Below, piece after piece: positions 56,779 through 64,000 of a stretch of DNA of 64,000 bases. The DNA lies in the NCBI GenBank assembly GCA_977017575.1, contig CDRNVI010000041.1, positions 409,898 to 473,897 on the forward strand. Direction: 5' to 3'. Position 1 is the stretch's first letter. Each line of letters opens with the position of its first letter. The translations under genes and the position numbers were made by a program. The DNA is from Paramoeba atlantica (taxonomy: Eukaryota; Discosea). Under the pieces are notes generated by a model that was not told the DNA's origin, searched no databases, and saw nothing but the letters and a program-made list of their open reading frames with translations.

Positions 56779-57460
56779 TATCGCCAACGATATCCGCAGT
56801 CCGAGCGGACACCCAAAACCGAGCAGAAGAGGATTTTCAAGGCTCAAGATTCCAGGCACCCAATTCGGTCCGCGAAGAAGTGTTGATATCGCCGCCGTTT
56901 CCTCCGCGCCTCTCGCCAACGATATCCGCAGTCCGAGCGGACACCCAAAACCGAGCAGAAGAGGATTTTCAAGGCTCAAGATTCCAGGCACCCAATTCGG
57001 TCCGCGAAGAAGTGTTGACATCGCCGCCGTTTCCTCCGCGCCTCTCGCCAACGATATCCGCAGTCCGAGCGGACACCCAAAACCGAGCAGAAGAGGATTT
57101 TCAAGGCTCAAGATTCCAGGCACCCAATTCGGTCCGCGAAGAAGTGTTGATATCGCCGCCGTTTCCTCCGCGCCTCTCGCCAACGATATCCGCAGTCCGA
57201 GCGGACACCCAAAACCGAGCAGAAGAGGATTTTCAAGGCTCAAGATTTCAGGCACCCAATTCGGTCCGCGAAGAAGTGTTGACATCGCCGACGTTTCCTC
57301 CGCGCCTCTCGCCAACGATATCCGCAGTCCGAGCGGACACCCAAAACCGAGCAGAAGAGGATTTTCAAGGCTCAAGATTCCAGGCACCCAATTCGGTCCG
57401 CGAAGAAGTGTTGACATCGCCGACGTTTCCTCCGCGCCTGTCGCCAACGATATGGGGCCG
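56779..57460. repeat. 132-bp tandem repeat array 2 (about 5 copies)
   Basis: Same unit and orientation as array 1 at 45980-46622, with scattered single-base differences. It continues from the S2 5' side after the DIRS-like fragment. Confidence 0.9.
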
Positions 57461-57485
57461 GCGCCCCGCCCAGACATAGTGGTTT

Positions 57486-57742
57486 AATAGTGGTCTTAAT
57501 ACAAAAAGTGGTCTTAATACAAAAAGTGGTCTTAATACAAAAAGTGGTCTTAATACAAAAAGTGGTCTTAATACAAAATGTGGTCTTAATACAAAAAGTG
57601 GTCTTAATACAAAAAGTGGTCTTAATACAAAAAGTGGTCTTAATACAAAAAGTGGTCTTAATACAAAAAGTGGTCTTAATACAAAAAGTGGTCTTAATAC
57701 AAAAAGTGGTCTTAATACAAAAAGTGGTCTTAATACAAAAAG
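57486..57742. repeat. 18-bp minisatellite, type 1, second array (about 14 copies)
   Basis: Unit GGTCTTAATACAAAAAGT, identical to 45530-45830, including one variant unit (ACAAAATGT) seen in both arrays. Confidence 0.95.
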
Positions 57743-57743
57743 T

Positions 57744-59061
57744 CAATGCGTCATACGAAGTAAATTTGGCTGGATCCGTGATAGGAGCAATTGAAATTTT
57801 CTCTGCATCTTCAACCCTACGTCCTCCCGGCATCCGTGCACGGACAGAGATGATATGAAGTTCATAGTAGTGAATTTCGGGAAACGGGAAGTCATACGCC
57901 ATTCCACCTTGTTGTTATGTACCTTGTTGATCTTTTCAGTCAATTTCCCCCATGCACCCCTTCACCCCTGGGGAAATTAAGTCCCCCTTCCGCCTCCCAC
58001 TTCACCCCTAGCGCCGCCCCCTTCGCCGTCCCCTCCACCCTGCTCCGTCGCCCCCCCGCGACCTGTTTCGCCCCCCCTCTTGGGGAGGGAGCTTGAGCTA
58101 CCCCATGCGCCGCCGCCGCCGCGCTCCCCGCCGCGCTCCCGCCGCGCCACCATTTCCGCCCCGTTTTCGCCGCCTTCTTTCGTCACCGCTTCGCCGGCCC
58201 TTTCTCCGTCCCCCCAGTCGCCATTCCCCTCCCCGGCCCATTGTGTGGAGCTACCCGGTGTCAGCAAAACAAGGCGCCAAGAAACTAGGGTAGTCTCCAT
58301 ATGCAAAAATTTAAATTGTGAAGGGCACTGGTCGAGCTCCACTGTGAGCCCCGCTGGTGAGAGAGCCTCGCAAGCTCCACACACCCTAGCGTGAGTCATC
58401 CCTGGTGGTGGAACAGAATATAACGACTGTTCCACTACTTCTTTGCCCCAGGATGCGAATCCATCGGGCATTGAAGTCACGGATGACAAGTCAGACCATG
58501 CAACCTGACAGGTATTGCTTGTCTATCTGCGAGTGCGGCATCCCACTGGGAAAGTCTGCGCGCGACTGACAGCGTACCACCCACGGAGTACGGTAATACC
58601 CGGTGCCGTTTCACACGAGCACTAAATAACTAGGGTGTACTCTGAACCCATAGCCAGTCATGGCCAAACGGGTTAAACAACAACAACATACGCCATTCCA
58701 GGTTCATCCGCCCACTTAGCCTCCAGATCGCCGGAACCATCCTCCTTAAGAGATATGTTGCCCAGTACCGTCTCGCGATGAGCTTCGCCAATATGTCCCC
58801 AGACAGCCTGAACGGTCACCTCATAGCCCTTCATCAGAATGCTCCTAACTTTGGAGGCAAATTCCGCCTTCGCTCCCTCCGTCATCGTTTCCCCTCCATC
58901 TCCTTCCCGGAGCAAGGCCGCCACCTGTTCCGGATTGAGAAGTACTGGAGAGTACGCCGCGCCTCCCCTTGAACTAAAGGATCTTGTGGGGGAGGGCTGT
59001 CTTGTCGTCCCATCGATAGGGTACGACGAACGGAGTTGATAATGCCCGACATAGGGGAGAA
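57744..59061 (-). mobile_element. DIRS gag fossil, broken
   Basis: Minus-strand sequence related to the gag of element 5: the FPFPEIHYYELHIISVRARMPGG region (57744-57906) and an upstream TEGAKAEFASKV region (from 58688 to about 58925). It is interrupted by an SL-tagged retrocopy (57907-58687). A matching A-type terminal repeat may be the one at 60090-60213. Broken at both ends and by at least one insertion. Older than elements 1, 2 and 5. Confidence 0.65.
57907..58687 (+). mobile_element. SL-tagged retrocopy with 13-bp target duplication
   Basis: Inserted between two copies of ATACGCCATTCCA (57894-57906 and 58688-58700). It begins CCTTGTTG-TTA-TGTACCTTGTTG, a doubled SL 3' end (second copy 57918-57929), has a GC-rich body without a credible ORF, and ends GGGTTAAACAACAACAAC. 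SL at the 5' end, a simple-repeat 3' end and a target duplication together mark a reverse-transcribed trans-spliced RNA, SINE-like in size. Confidence 0.75.
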
Positions 59062-59074
59062 ACGATTTCGTAAC

Positions 59075-59093
59075 AACAAGGTACAGAAACTGT
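59075..59093 (-). other. 19-nt spliced-leader micro-insertion
   Basis: Reverse complement of SL (ACAGTTTCTGTACCTTGTT) flanked by the 13-bp repeat ACGATTTCGTAAC (59062-59074 and 59094-59106). It is an insertion consisting of nothing but SL sequence. Confidence 0.8.
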
Positions 59094-59106
59094 ACGATTT
59101 CGTAAC

Positions 59107-59220
59107 TGTTTGAAATTGAATGTCTCTATTACACAAGAAATAATATTTGATATAATCCGATCAAACTAGAAAATTCAATAATAACTAGATCAATTAAAAC
59201 ATTCTCTCCGATAATTTATT
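59107..59220. other. Unassigned AT-rich segment
   Basis: Nothing recognised. Confidence 0.3.
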
Positions 59221-59330
59221 ATTTTTAGGCTCTTCGTTAAACGCGGTGGTTGCTTTTAACTTAGAAGTCACTCATGCTGCGCGCTTCGCGTTGAAAACTA
59301 CCGCCGCGTTTAACGAAGAGCCTAAAAAAG
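59221..59330. repeat. Fold-back inverted repeat (40-bp arms)
   Basis: Arms 59221-59260 and 59291-59330 share AGGCTCTTCGTTAAACGCGG with a few mismatches. The 30-bp centre has its own CGCG-CTT-CGCG stem. It may be a small fold-back element or the ends of a deleted inverted-repeat transposon. Confidence 0.7.
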
Positions 59331-59895
59331 AAAATTTAGCCTGGAAAACGGAAAGATTAAAGGCAAAAATAGCCGAATTTCGGGTAAAAATGGGGTGATT
59401 TTCGCGTATTTTTGCTGTCAGAGCACCAAATCCGACATTTGCGCGTGGGAAATCACTCGTAGGCATGAATGAAAGCCTACCGAACGTATTGGGTAGAGAA
59501 TGCGACTCCAACCATACCATTCTTTCGACACAAAAATGCCCCTTTAGGTCCGAAAAATACTTTTTCACCTTTTTTAGTCAAAATTGGGTCATTTTGGGGG
59601 GCGCACCACGGTTCGAAGAAGTGATACCTTGCGAAAACAACTGCGGAGAAAGCTAGTGTAGGTCCCAAACTATCGAAATACAATAGGGGAAACGATTTTG
59701 GAAAAATATTTTTTTTGTCATTTTTTTCGCCAAACTGAATTTTTTTTCAAAATTTTTTTTCCGAAAAAATCCGAACTTGGCGGACCCGTCATGCGGATAC
59801 GCGGGGGGGTCACCCCGGGGTAGGGGGGTGGAAAATGTGCGCCAAGACCCCGGCTACCCTTTCTGCAGTTTTTCTTCGAAAAAATTTGCTCGACC
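59331..59895. other. Unassigned sequence
   Basis: About 565 bp with T- and A-rich runs and a G-run near 59803. No convincing ORF, RNA or element end was found. Confidence 0.3.
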
Positions 59896-59972
59896 ATGCC
59901 CCCCCCCCCTGGACCCCCCCCCTGGACCCCCCCCCTGGACCCCCCCCATGGACCCCCCCCATGGACCCCCCA
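59896..59972. repeat. C-rich minisatellite
   Basis: About five units of (C/A)TGGACCCCCCCC, length about 15-16 bp. The G-rich complementary strand could form quadruplexes. Confidence 0.85.
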
Positions 59973-60089
59973 TTTTTTTCAAAATTTTTTTTCAGTTTTG
60001 GTCCACCGGAGCCCCCTTTTATATTTTTTTCTTCTATTATATTACTGTGTTCCTCTTTATATTTTCACTGTTTTTGTTCACTTCTTTTT

Positions 60090-60213
60090 CAATAATCGAG
60101 TGTAGAGCGGTAGTTTTACAACCACCGCAATCATACTATGTGCCCCGAAGGGCCACCACTCATCACGTATAATAAAAGTCGTCTAAATTTCAAATCGTAT
60201 ACTAATAGAGTAT
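60090..60213 (-). repeat. DIRS A-type terminal repeat fragment
   Basis: On minus: TAGTATACGATTTGAAATTTAGACGAC..., then GGCCCTTCGGGGCACATA. This matches the order of motifs in family-a A repeats (TAATAGTCCACG, GAAATTTAGCCG, GCCCTTCGGGGCAC). It is inserted in the 3' UTR of the next LINE derivative. A fossil of a diverged DIRS family. Confidence 0.6.
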
Positions 60214-61172
60214 TAGGAGGAAGAGGAGGATGGGAGTAGCTTGGCTAGCGCATCGTCTTTGGCTAGGAAAGAGCAAGCAACTAGGTGGAAGAAGCAAAGT
60301 GAAAGAAGAAGCAAAGTGAGAGAAGACTGGGGGAGGGAGAGTATTCGAACACACTTAGTGACCTTCTAGAAGCGAAGTCCACCTATCCAGTTATCCTTCG
60401 GAATGTACTCACGTAGTTGAGATACCACCGTGTATGCGGACATCTTTTCAATCTCAAGTTGAAATCCCTGTCGTACATTGTCGTAGTTCATTTTTGCGCG
60501 CTGCGCTATTGCCTTCAAAAGTGCCTTGGTGTCATTGTGTAGAAGGCCACAGTCTGAGGTGGCCAGACAACGGAAGTATTCACTATCGGCACCCTTTTCG
60601 GAGACATATTTCTTTATTTTTCGATCGATCGCTTGTTGTATGAGTGCTGTATCAACTGGTAGCGGCGATGGGAGCCGATTTTCTTCTGCCGCGTTTTGCG
60701 CATGTCCGGTAGTTTGTGGCGTCGCATTAACGTCTGCAGTTTCCGCTAAGATGTCAAAGGCGCGTACGTCGTGTACATAACCTTCCCCATTGTAGGTGTA
60801 GCCTCTACTCATCATTTTCGTGTGAAATGCTTTGCGCTCGTGTGTCCAAGGAGATTCTCTTTGTGACTGAAGTGTTTCCGCAGGCTCGTTTCCGGTGTTG
60901 AAAACTGCTCCGATGGCTTGTGCGGCGACAGCGCACGTCTTCTTAATTCGGATACGCCATTTTCCTGTTTCTTTTGGCTTTCCTGACGACAGCTCCGCGG
61001 GTGGTTGTTGCTCTGCGGACGGCAGCTGGGTCTCTTTGTCCGCAGGTGTTAGCGTTCGGTCTGTTCTATGTGTTATCTGTGGCGTGGGCGCCGACTGTGT
61101 AGGTTCCGATTGTGGACGCGGAGGTTCCGTTTGTGGAGATATTAGGACCATAACATAAGCCGTAAGAGCCAC
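60214..61172 (-). mobile_element. Internally deleted derivative of a LINE S-like element (S3)
   Basis: Has a 3' UTR and an ORF whose C-terminus is homologous to the last 90 residues of S1, but with no RT or endonuclease core between its N- and C-terminal parts. Probably non-autonomous. Confidence 0.6.
60366..61151 (-). CDS. LINE S-like deletion ORF (N-terminus joined to C-terminal tail)
   Basis: 261 aa from the first ATG (MVLISPQTEPP); a GTG lies 7 codons upstream. The N-terminal part is P/T/Q-rich and basic. The last 90 residues (KIKKYVSEKGADSEYFRC...SAYTVVSQLREYI) match the S1 C-terminus (KFKKYVTEKGVDSEAFRC...). The open frame across the join suggests either a selected short protein or a recent deletion. 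It has no catalytic motif. Confidence 0.65.
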   Translation of the reverse strand: MVLISPQTEPPRPQSEPTQSAPTPQITHRTDRTLTPADKETQLPSAEQQPPAELSSGKPKETGKWRIRIKKTCAVAAQAIGAVFNTGNEPAETLQSQRESPWTHERKAFHTKMMSRGYTYNGEGYVHDVRAFDILAETADVNATPQTTGHAQNAAEENRLPSPLPVDTALIQQAIDRKIKKYVSEKGADSEYFRCLATSDCGLLHNDTKALLKAIAQRAKMNYDNVRQGFQLEIEKMSAYTVVSQLREYIPKDNWIGGLRF

Positions 61173-61286
61173 GTAACATAAACTTTCATACTTCAGAACA
61201 ATAAGGAATTTTTTTTTTGCCAGAAGAGCTCAACAAGCAATACGCCGCACAAAGGGTTATGCTCCCAGAGGAAGTAGAGAGTCAAG
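61173..61286. other. Unassigned spacer
   Basis: 114 bp with an internal T-run. Nothing recognised. Confidence 0.3.
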
Positions 61287-61703
61287 TTTTTTTTTTTTTT
61301 AAGGGGGAGAAGTATGAATCGCGGCATTGCCTCTATATTTTGACCCAGTAGACGAACCAAGTAGGTCCATTGGGGGGGGTATATGAGTTGAAAACAAGCA
61401 ATCAAATTAGCAATTCTTTTTGTTTCCACAGATGTACCTTTTGTTTTTTCTCAGCCCAAAACTAGAAATTTAATCTCCCCTAAGTATATACTACAAACAA
61501 GAAACAGTAAAAACTAAAACAAGCAATACAGACCCAATCCATTCGCGCGTTCCGGACCGGGTCTTTCGACCACTCCACAGCCTGACTTGTGAACCCTTCC
61601 CTTGCTATATGGGAGGGCGCAGGCGCGGGCCTGTGTCGACAGCGACACGGTCGCGAAACAGGATGCTGGCCGACGGGGAGGAGATTCACTACCCGTGTAC
61701 TAC

Positions 61704-61742
61704 CTCACTTGGGGTACCTAGCCCTCACGGACTAGGCGTGAG
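61704..61742 (-). promoter_or_regulatory. Shared 3' UTR hairpin (LINE E copy 2)
   Basis: CTCAC/GTGAG and CCTAG/CTAGG on minus. The apical part is changed (TCCGTGAGGG) compared with LINE B. Confidence 0.55.
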
Positions 61743-61832
61743 TATAGACTCTGTCGACCCGACCAGCACCCGTCCTGGATACCATGGCGTCTTCGTGCTG
61801 AAATAGGGCTGTCAGACCGAATCCCTACCTAT

Positions 61833-61872
61833 CTCACATTGGGGTACCTCACTCACGAAGGCGAGGCGTGAG
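61833..61872 (-). promoter_or_regulatory. Shared 3' UTR hairpin (LINE E copy 1)
   Basis: CTCAC/GTGAG outer stem, extended by flanking pairs, inner stem CCTC/GAGG, asymmetric TACCCCAAT. The loop has the extra T seen in the DIRS versions, so this copy bridges the LINE and DIRS forms. Confidence 0.55.
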
Positions 61873-62217
61873 AATAGGCACTGTAGGCTCGATCGCTCCT
61901 GCCGGACCGCCGCTGGCACGATTTGGTGTGGTGTCAGAGGGTGCCTCGTGCAGTAAAGCGAGCCTGGCATGGATATCCACGTCTGCCATGCGTCTTACAA
62001 GCATTCGTGCCTGAGACCGCATGAGCGTAACGTTCATGTCCTGGAGAAGAAAAAACATTGACGCTTGCTCGGACATATCACCCTTACATGCTGCGGCTCT
62101 TTTTCCCGCGATCTTCTTCAGCATATGGAGGGACGTCGGACTCCATGATCCGTACGATTCCACTACCATGGCGGTGAAACCATGTCCGGCCTCTAGAGCC
62201 TCTTGCCTTTGTCCACG
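61849..62217 (-). pseudogene. LINE E C-terminal coding remnant
   Basis: The frame reads ...GQRQEALEAGHGFTAMVVESYGSWS and ends with MRSQARMLVRR and a short tail, matching the C-termini of LINEs C and D. It is out of frame with the N-terminal part (62193-62438), so the deletion did not leave one continuous ORF. Confidence 0.65.
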
Positions 62218-62438
62218 CTTGTGGATGGCAGGGGCGATGGTGGTGGCGGCGATGGGGGCGGCGGTGAGGGCGGCGATGGGGGCGGCGTTGAGGGCGGCGA
62301 TGGGGGCGGCGGTGAGGGCGGCGATGGGGTCGGCGCTGGCGGGTGCTTTGGGAGCTTCTTGCGGCGCGTGGGGGGAAGCGATTGAACAACGGGAGCTACC
62401 CCCGTATTCTTCGCCGTGGCACGCGTGAGCATGCCCAT
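62193..62438 (-). pseudogene. LINE E N-terminal remnant with proline-rich repeats
   Basis: 81 codons: MGMLTRATAKNTG, a basic stretch, then repeated PPSP/PPPS units encoded by a GGCGGCGATG-type minisatellite, then a stop. The N-terminus is typical for the LINE A/B group. The proline repeats probably arose by local expansion. Confidence 0.55.
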
Positions 62439-62440
62439 CT

Positions 62441-64000
62441 AAGAGGAAGAAAGAGGAAGAAAGAGGAAGAAAGAGGAAGAAAGAGGAAGAAAGAGGAAGA
62501 AAGAGGAAGAAAGAGGAAGAAAGAGGAAGAAAGAGGAAGAAAGAGGAAGAAAGAGGAAGAAAGAGGAAGAAAGAGGAAGAAAGAGGAAGAAAGAGGAAGA
62601 AAGAGGAAGAAAGAGGAAGAAAGAGGAAGAAAGAGGAAGAAAGAGGAAGAAAGAGGAAGAAAGAGGAAGAAAGAGAAGAAGAGGAAGAAAGAGGAAGAAA
62701 GAGGAAGAAAGAGGAAGAAAGAGGAAGAAAGAGGAAGAAAGAGGAAGAAAGAGGAAGAAAGAGGAAGAAAGAGGAAGAAAGAGGAAGAAAGAGGAATGAA
62801 AGAGGAAGAAAGAGGAAGAAAGAGGAAGAAAGAGGAAGAAAGAGGAAGAAAGAGGAAGAAAGAGGAAGAAAGAGGAAGAAAGAGGAAGAAAGAGGAAGAA
62901 AGAGGAAGAAAGAGGAAGAAAGAGGAAGAAAGAGGAAGAAAGAGGAAGAAAGAGGAAGAAAGAGGAAGAAAGAGGAAGAAAGAGGAAGAAAGAGGAAGAA
63001 AGAGGAAGAAAGAGGAAGAAAGAGGAAGAAAGAGGAAGAAAGAGGAAGAAAGAGGAAGAAAGAGGAAGAAAGAGGAAGAAAGAGGAAGAAAGAGGAAGAA
63101 AGAGGAAGAAAGAGGAGAAAGAGGAAGAAAGAGGAAGAAAGAGGAAGAAAGAGGAAGAAAGAGGAAGAAAGAGGAAGAAAGAGGAAGAAAGAGGAAGAAA
63201 GAGGAAGAAAGAGGAAGAAAGAGGAAGAAAGAGGAAGAAAGAGGAAGAAAGAGGAAGAAAGAGGAAGAAAGAGGAAGAAAGAGGAAGAAAGAGGAAGAAA
63301 GAGGAAGAAAGAGGAAGAAAGAGGAAGAAAGAGGAAGAAAGAGGAAGAAAGAGGAAGAAAGAGGAAGAAAGAGGAAGAAAGAGGAAGAAAGAGGAAGAAA
63401 GAGGAAGAAAGAGGAAGAAAGAGGAAGAAAGAGGAAGAAAGAGGAAGAAAGAGGAAGAAAGAGGAAGAAAGAGGAAGAAAGAGGAAGAAAGAGGAAGAAA
63501 GAGGAAGAAAGAGGAAGAAAGAGGAAGAAAGAGGAAGAAAGAGGAAGAAAGAGGAAGAAAGAGGAAGAAAGAGGAAGAAAGAGGAAGAAAGAGGAAGAAA
63601 GAGGAAGAAAGAGGAAGAAAGAGGAAGAAAGAGGAAGAAAGAGGAAGAAAGAGGAAGAAAGAGGAAGAAAGAGGAAGAAAGAGGAAGAAAGAGGAAGAAA
63701 GAGGAAGAAAGAGGAAGAAAGAGGAAGAAAGAGGAAGAAAGAGGAAGAAAGAGGAAGAAAGAGGAAGAAAGAGGAAGAAAGAGGAAGAAAGAGGAAGAAA
63801 GAGGAAGAAAGAGGAAGAAAGAGGAAGAAAGAGGAAGAAAGAGGAAGAAAGAGGAAGAAAGAGGAAGAAAGAGGAAGAAAGAGGAAGAAAGAGGAAGAAA
63901 GAGGAAGAAAGAGGAAGAAAGAGGAAGAAAGAGGAAGAAAGAGGAAGAAAGAGGAAGAAAGAGGAAGAAAGAGGAAGAAAGAGGAAGAAAGAGGAAGAAA
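62441..64000. repeat. (GAGGAAGAAA)n microsatellite
   Basis: About 156 copies of a 10-bp unit to the end of the window, with rare one-base indels (near 62674, 62795 and 63114). It is pure purine on plus and pure pyrimidine on minus, where it directly precedes TTAG and the ATG of LINE E. No gene. Confidence 0.98.

Larger units (their letters stand above)
61287..62440 (-). mobile_element. LINE E, internally deleted derivative of the A/B/C group (minus strand)
   Basis: Poly(A) at left (T-run 61287-61300), conserved tail and 3' UTR with two copies of the shared hairpin (61704-61742 and 61833-61872), C-terminal coding part, and an N-terminal part starting MGMLTRATAK, like MVVLTRPKAK of LINE B. Zinc fingers, RT and most of the endonuclease are missing. 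The 5' edge abuts the microsatellite. Confidence 0.75.

Noticed and set aside
56657-57902. Long ORFs (about 276, 249, 240 and 176 codons) over array 2 and the 18-bp array
   Set aside because: Same repeat effect as in array 1. Only the gag-like end at 57744-57902 has homology to a real protein.
57977-58489. 170-codon minus-strand G/E-rich ORF
   Set aside because: Low-complexity translation of a GC-rich non-coding retrocopy, with no motif and the wrong strand relative to its SL tag.
59075-59093. Chance match to the SL
   Set aside because: A 19-nt exact match flanked by a 13-bp perfect direct repeat is too specific, so it is reported as an insertion.
62193-62438. Proline-rich host protein (extensin-like)
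   Set aside because: The N-terminus matches the start of the LINE A/B group and the proline run comes from a local minisatellite.
62441-64000. Telomeric repeat
   Set aside because: The unit is GAGGAAGAAA, not TTAGGG-like, and it carries internal indels like an ordinary microsatellite.

Overview
The window looks like a repeat-dense nuclear region of a euglenozoan protist, probably a diplonemid or a free-living kinetoplastid relative. The main evidence is a short sequence that recurs at the 5' ends of unrelated retroelements. Its core, ACAGTTTCTGTACCTTGTTG, differs at only three positions from the 3' half of the trypanosomatid spliced-leader (SL) exon as I remember it. No host gene, rRNA or tRNA could be recognised. 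Almost all of the 64 kb is retrotransposon, satellite or simple repeat.

Layout. (1) 1-14326: a nest of four tyrosine-recombinase retrotransposons (DIRS/PAT type, with split direct repeats B1-A2-B2 at the 3' end). The fourth, 9083-14326, looks whole. They lie in the 5' part of a minus-strand LINE (14327-14892), whose leader side (14893-15437) is full of hairpins and carries an SL tag. (2) 15438-24868: a tandem satellite with a 1938-bp unit, about four full and two partial copies. Each full unit carries a fossil LINE C-terminus. (3) 24869-31517: an SL-tagged LINE (family S) split by a solo DIRS terminal repeat and then by a DIRS element with gag, recombinase and pol. (4) 31518-45529: a head-to-tail train of SL-tagged elements. 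It has one short element, then three long LINEs (A, B, C) encoding zinc fingers, reverse transcriptase, a CCHC knuckle and a restriction-like endonuclease (R2/CRE-like layout). (5) 45530-57742: minus-strand LINEs (S1, D, S2 and an Ingi-like APE-RT-RNase H LINE with a 10-bp target duplication), mixed with 18-bp and 132-bp minisatellites. (6) 57743-62440: a broken DIRS gag fossil interrupted by an SL-tagged retrocopy, SL micro-insertions, a fold-back, and two internally deleted LINE derivatives. (7) 62441-64000: a pure (GAGGAAGAAA)n microsatellite.

How the parts relate. The recurring theme is trans-splicing meeting retrotransposition. LINE and short-element copies start exactly at a mature SL exon, poly(A) of one element abuts the SL of the next, one SL is present as a perfect self-primed inverted repeat, and a bare 19-nt SL fragment sits between 13-bp target duplications. 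Separately, the DIRS elements and the R2/CRE-like LINEs share a hairpin with compensatory changes in their 3' UTRs, although their enzymes are unrelated. All calls come from reading the sequence. No database search was run, so clade names rest on motifs.
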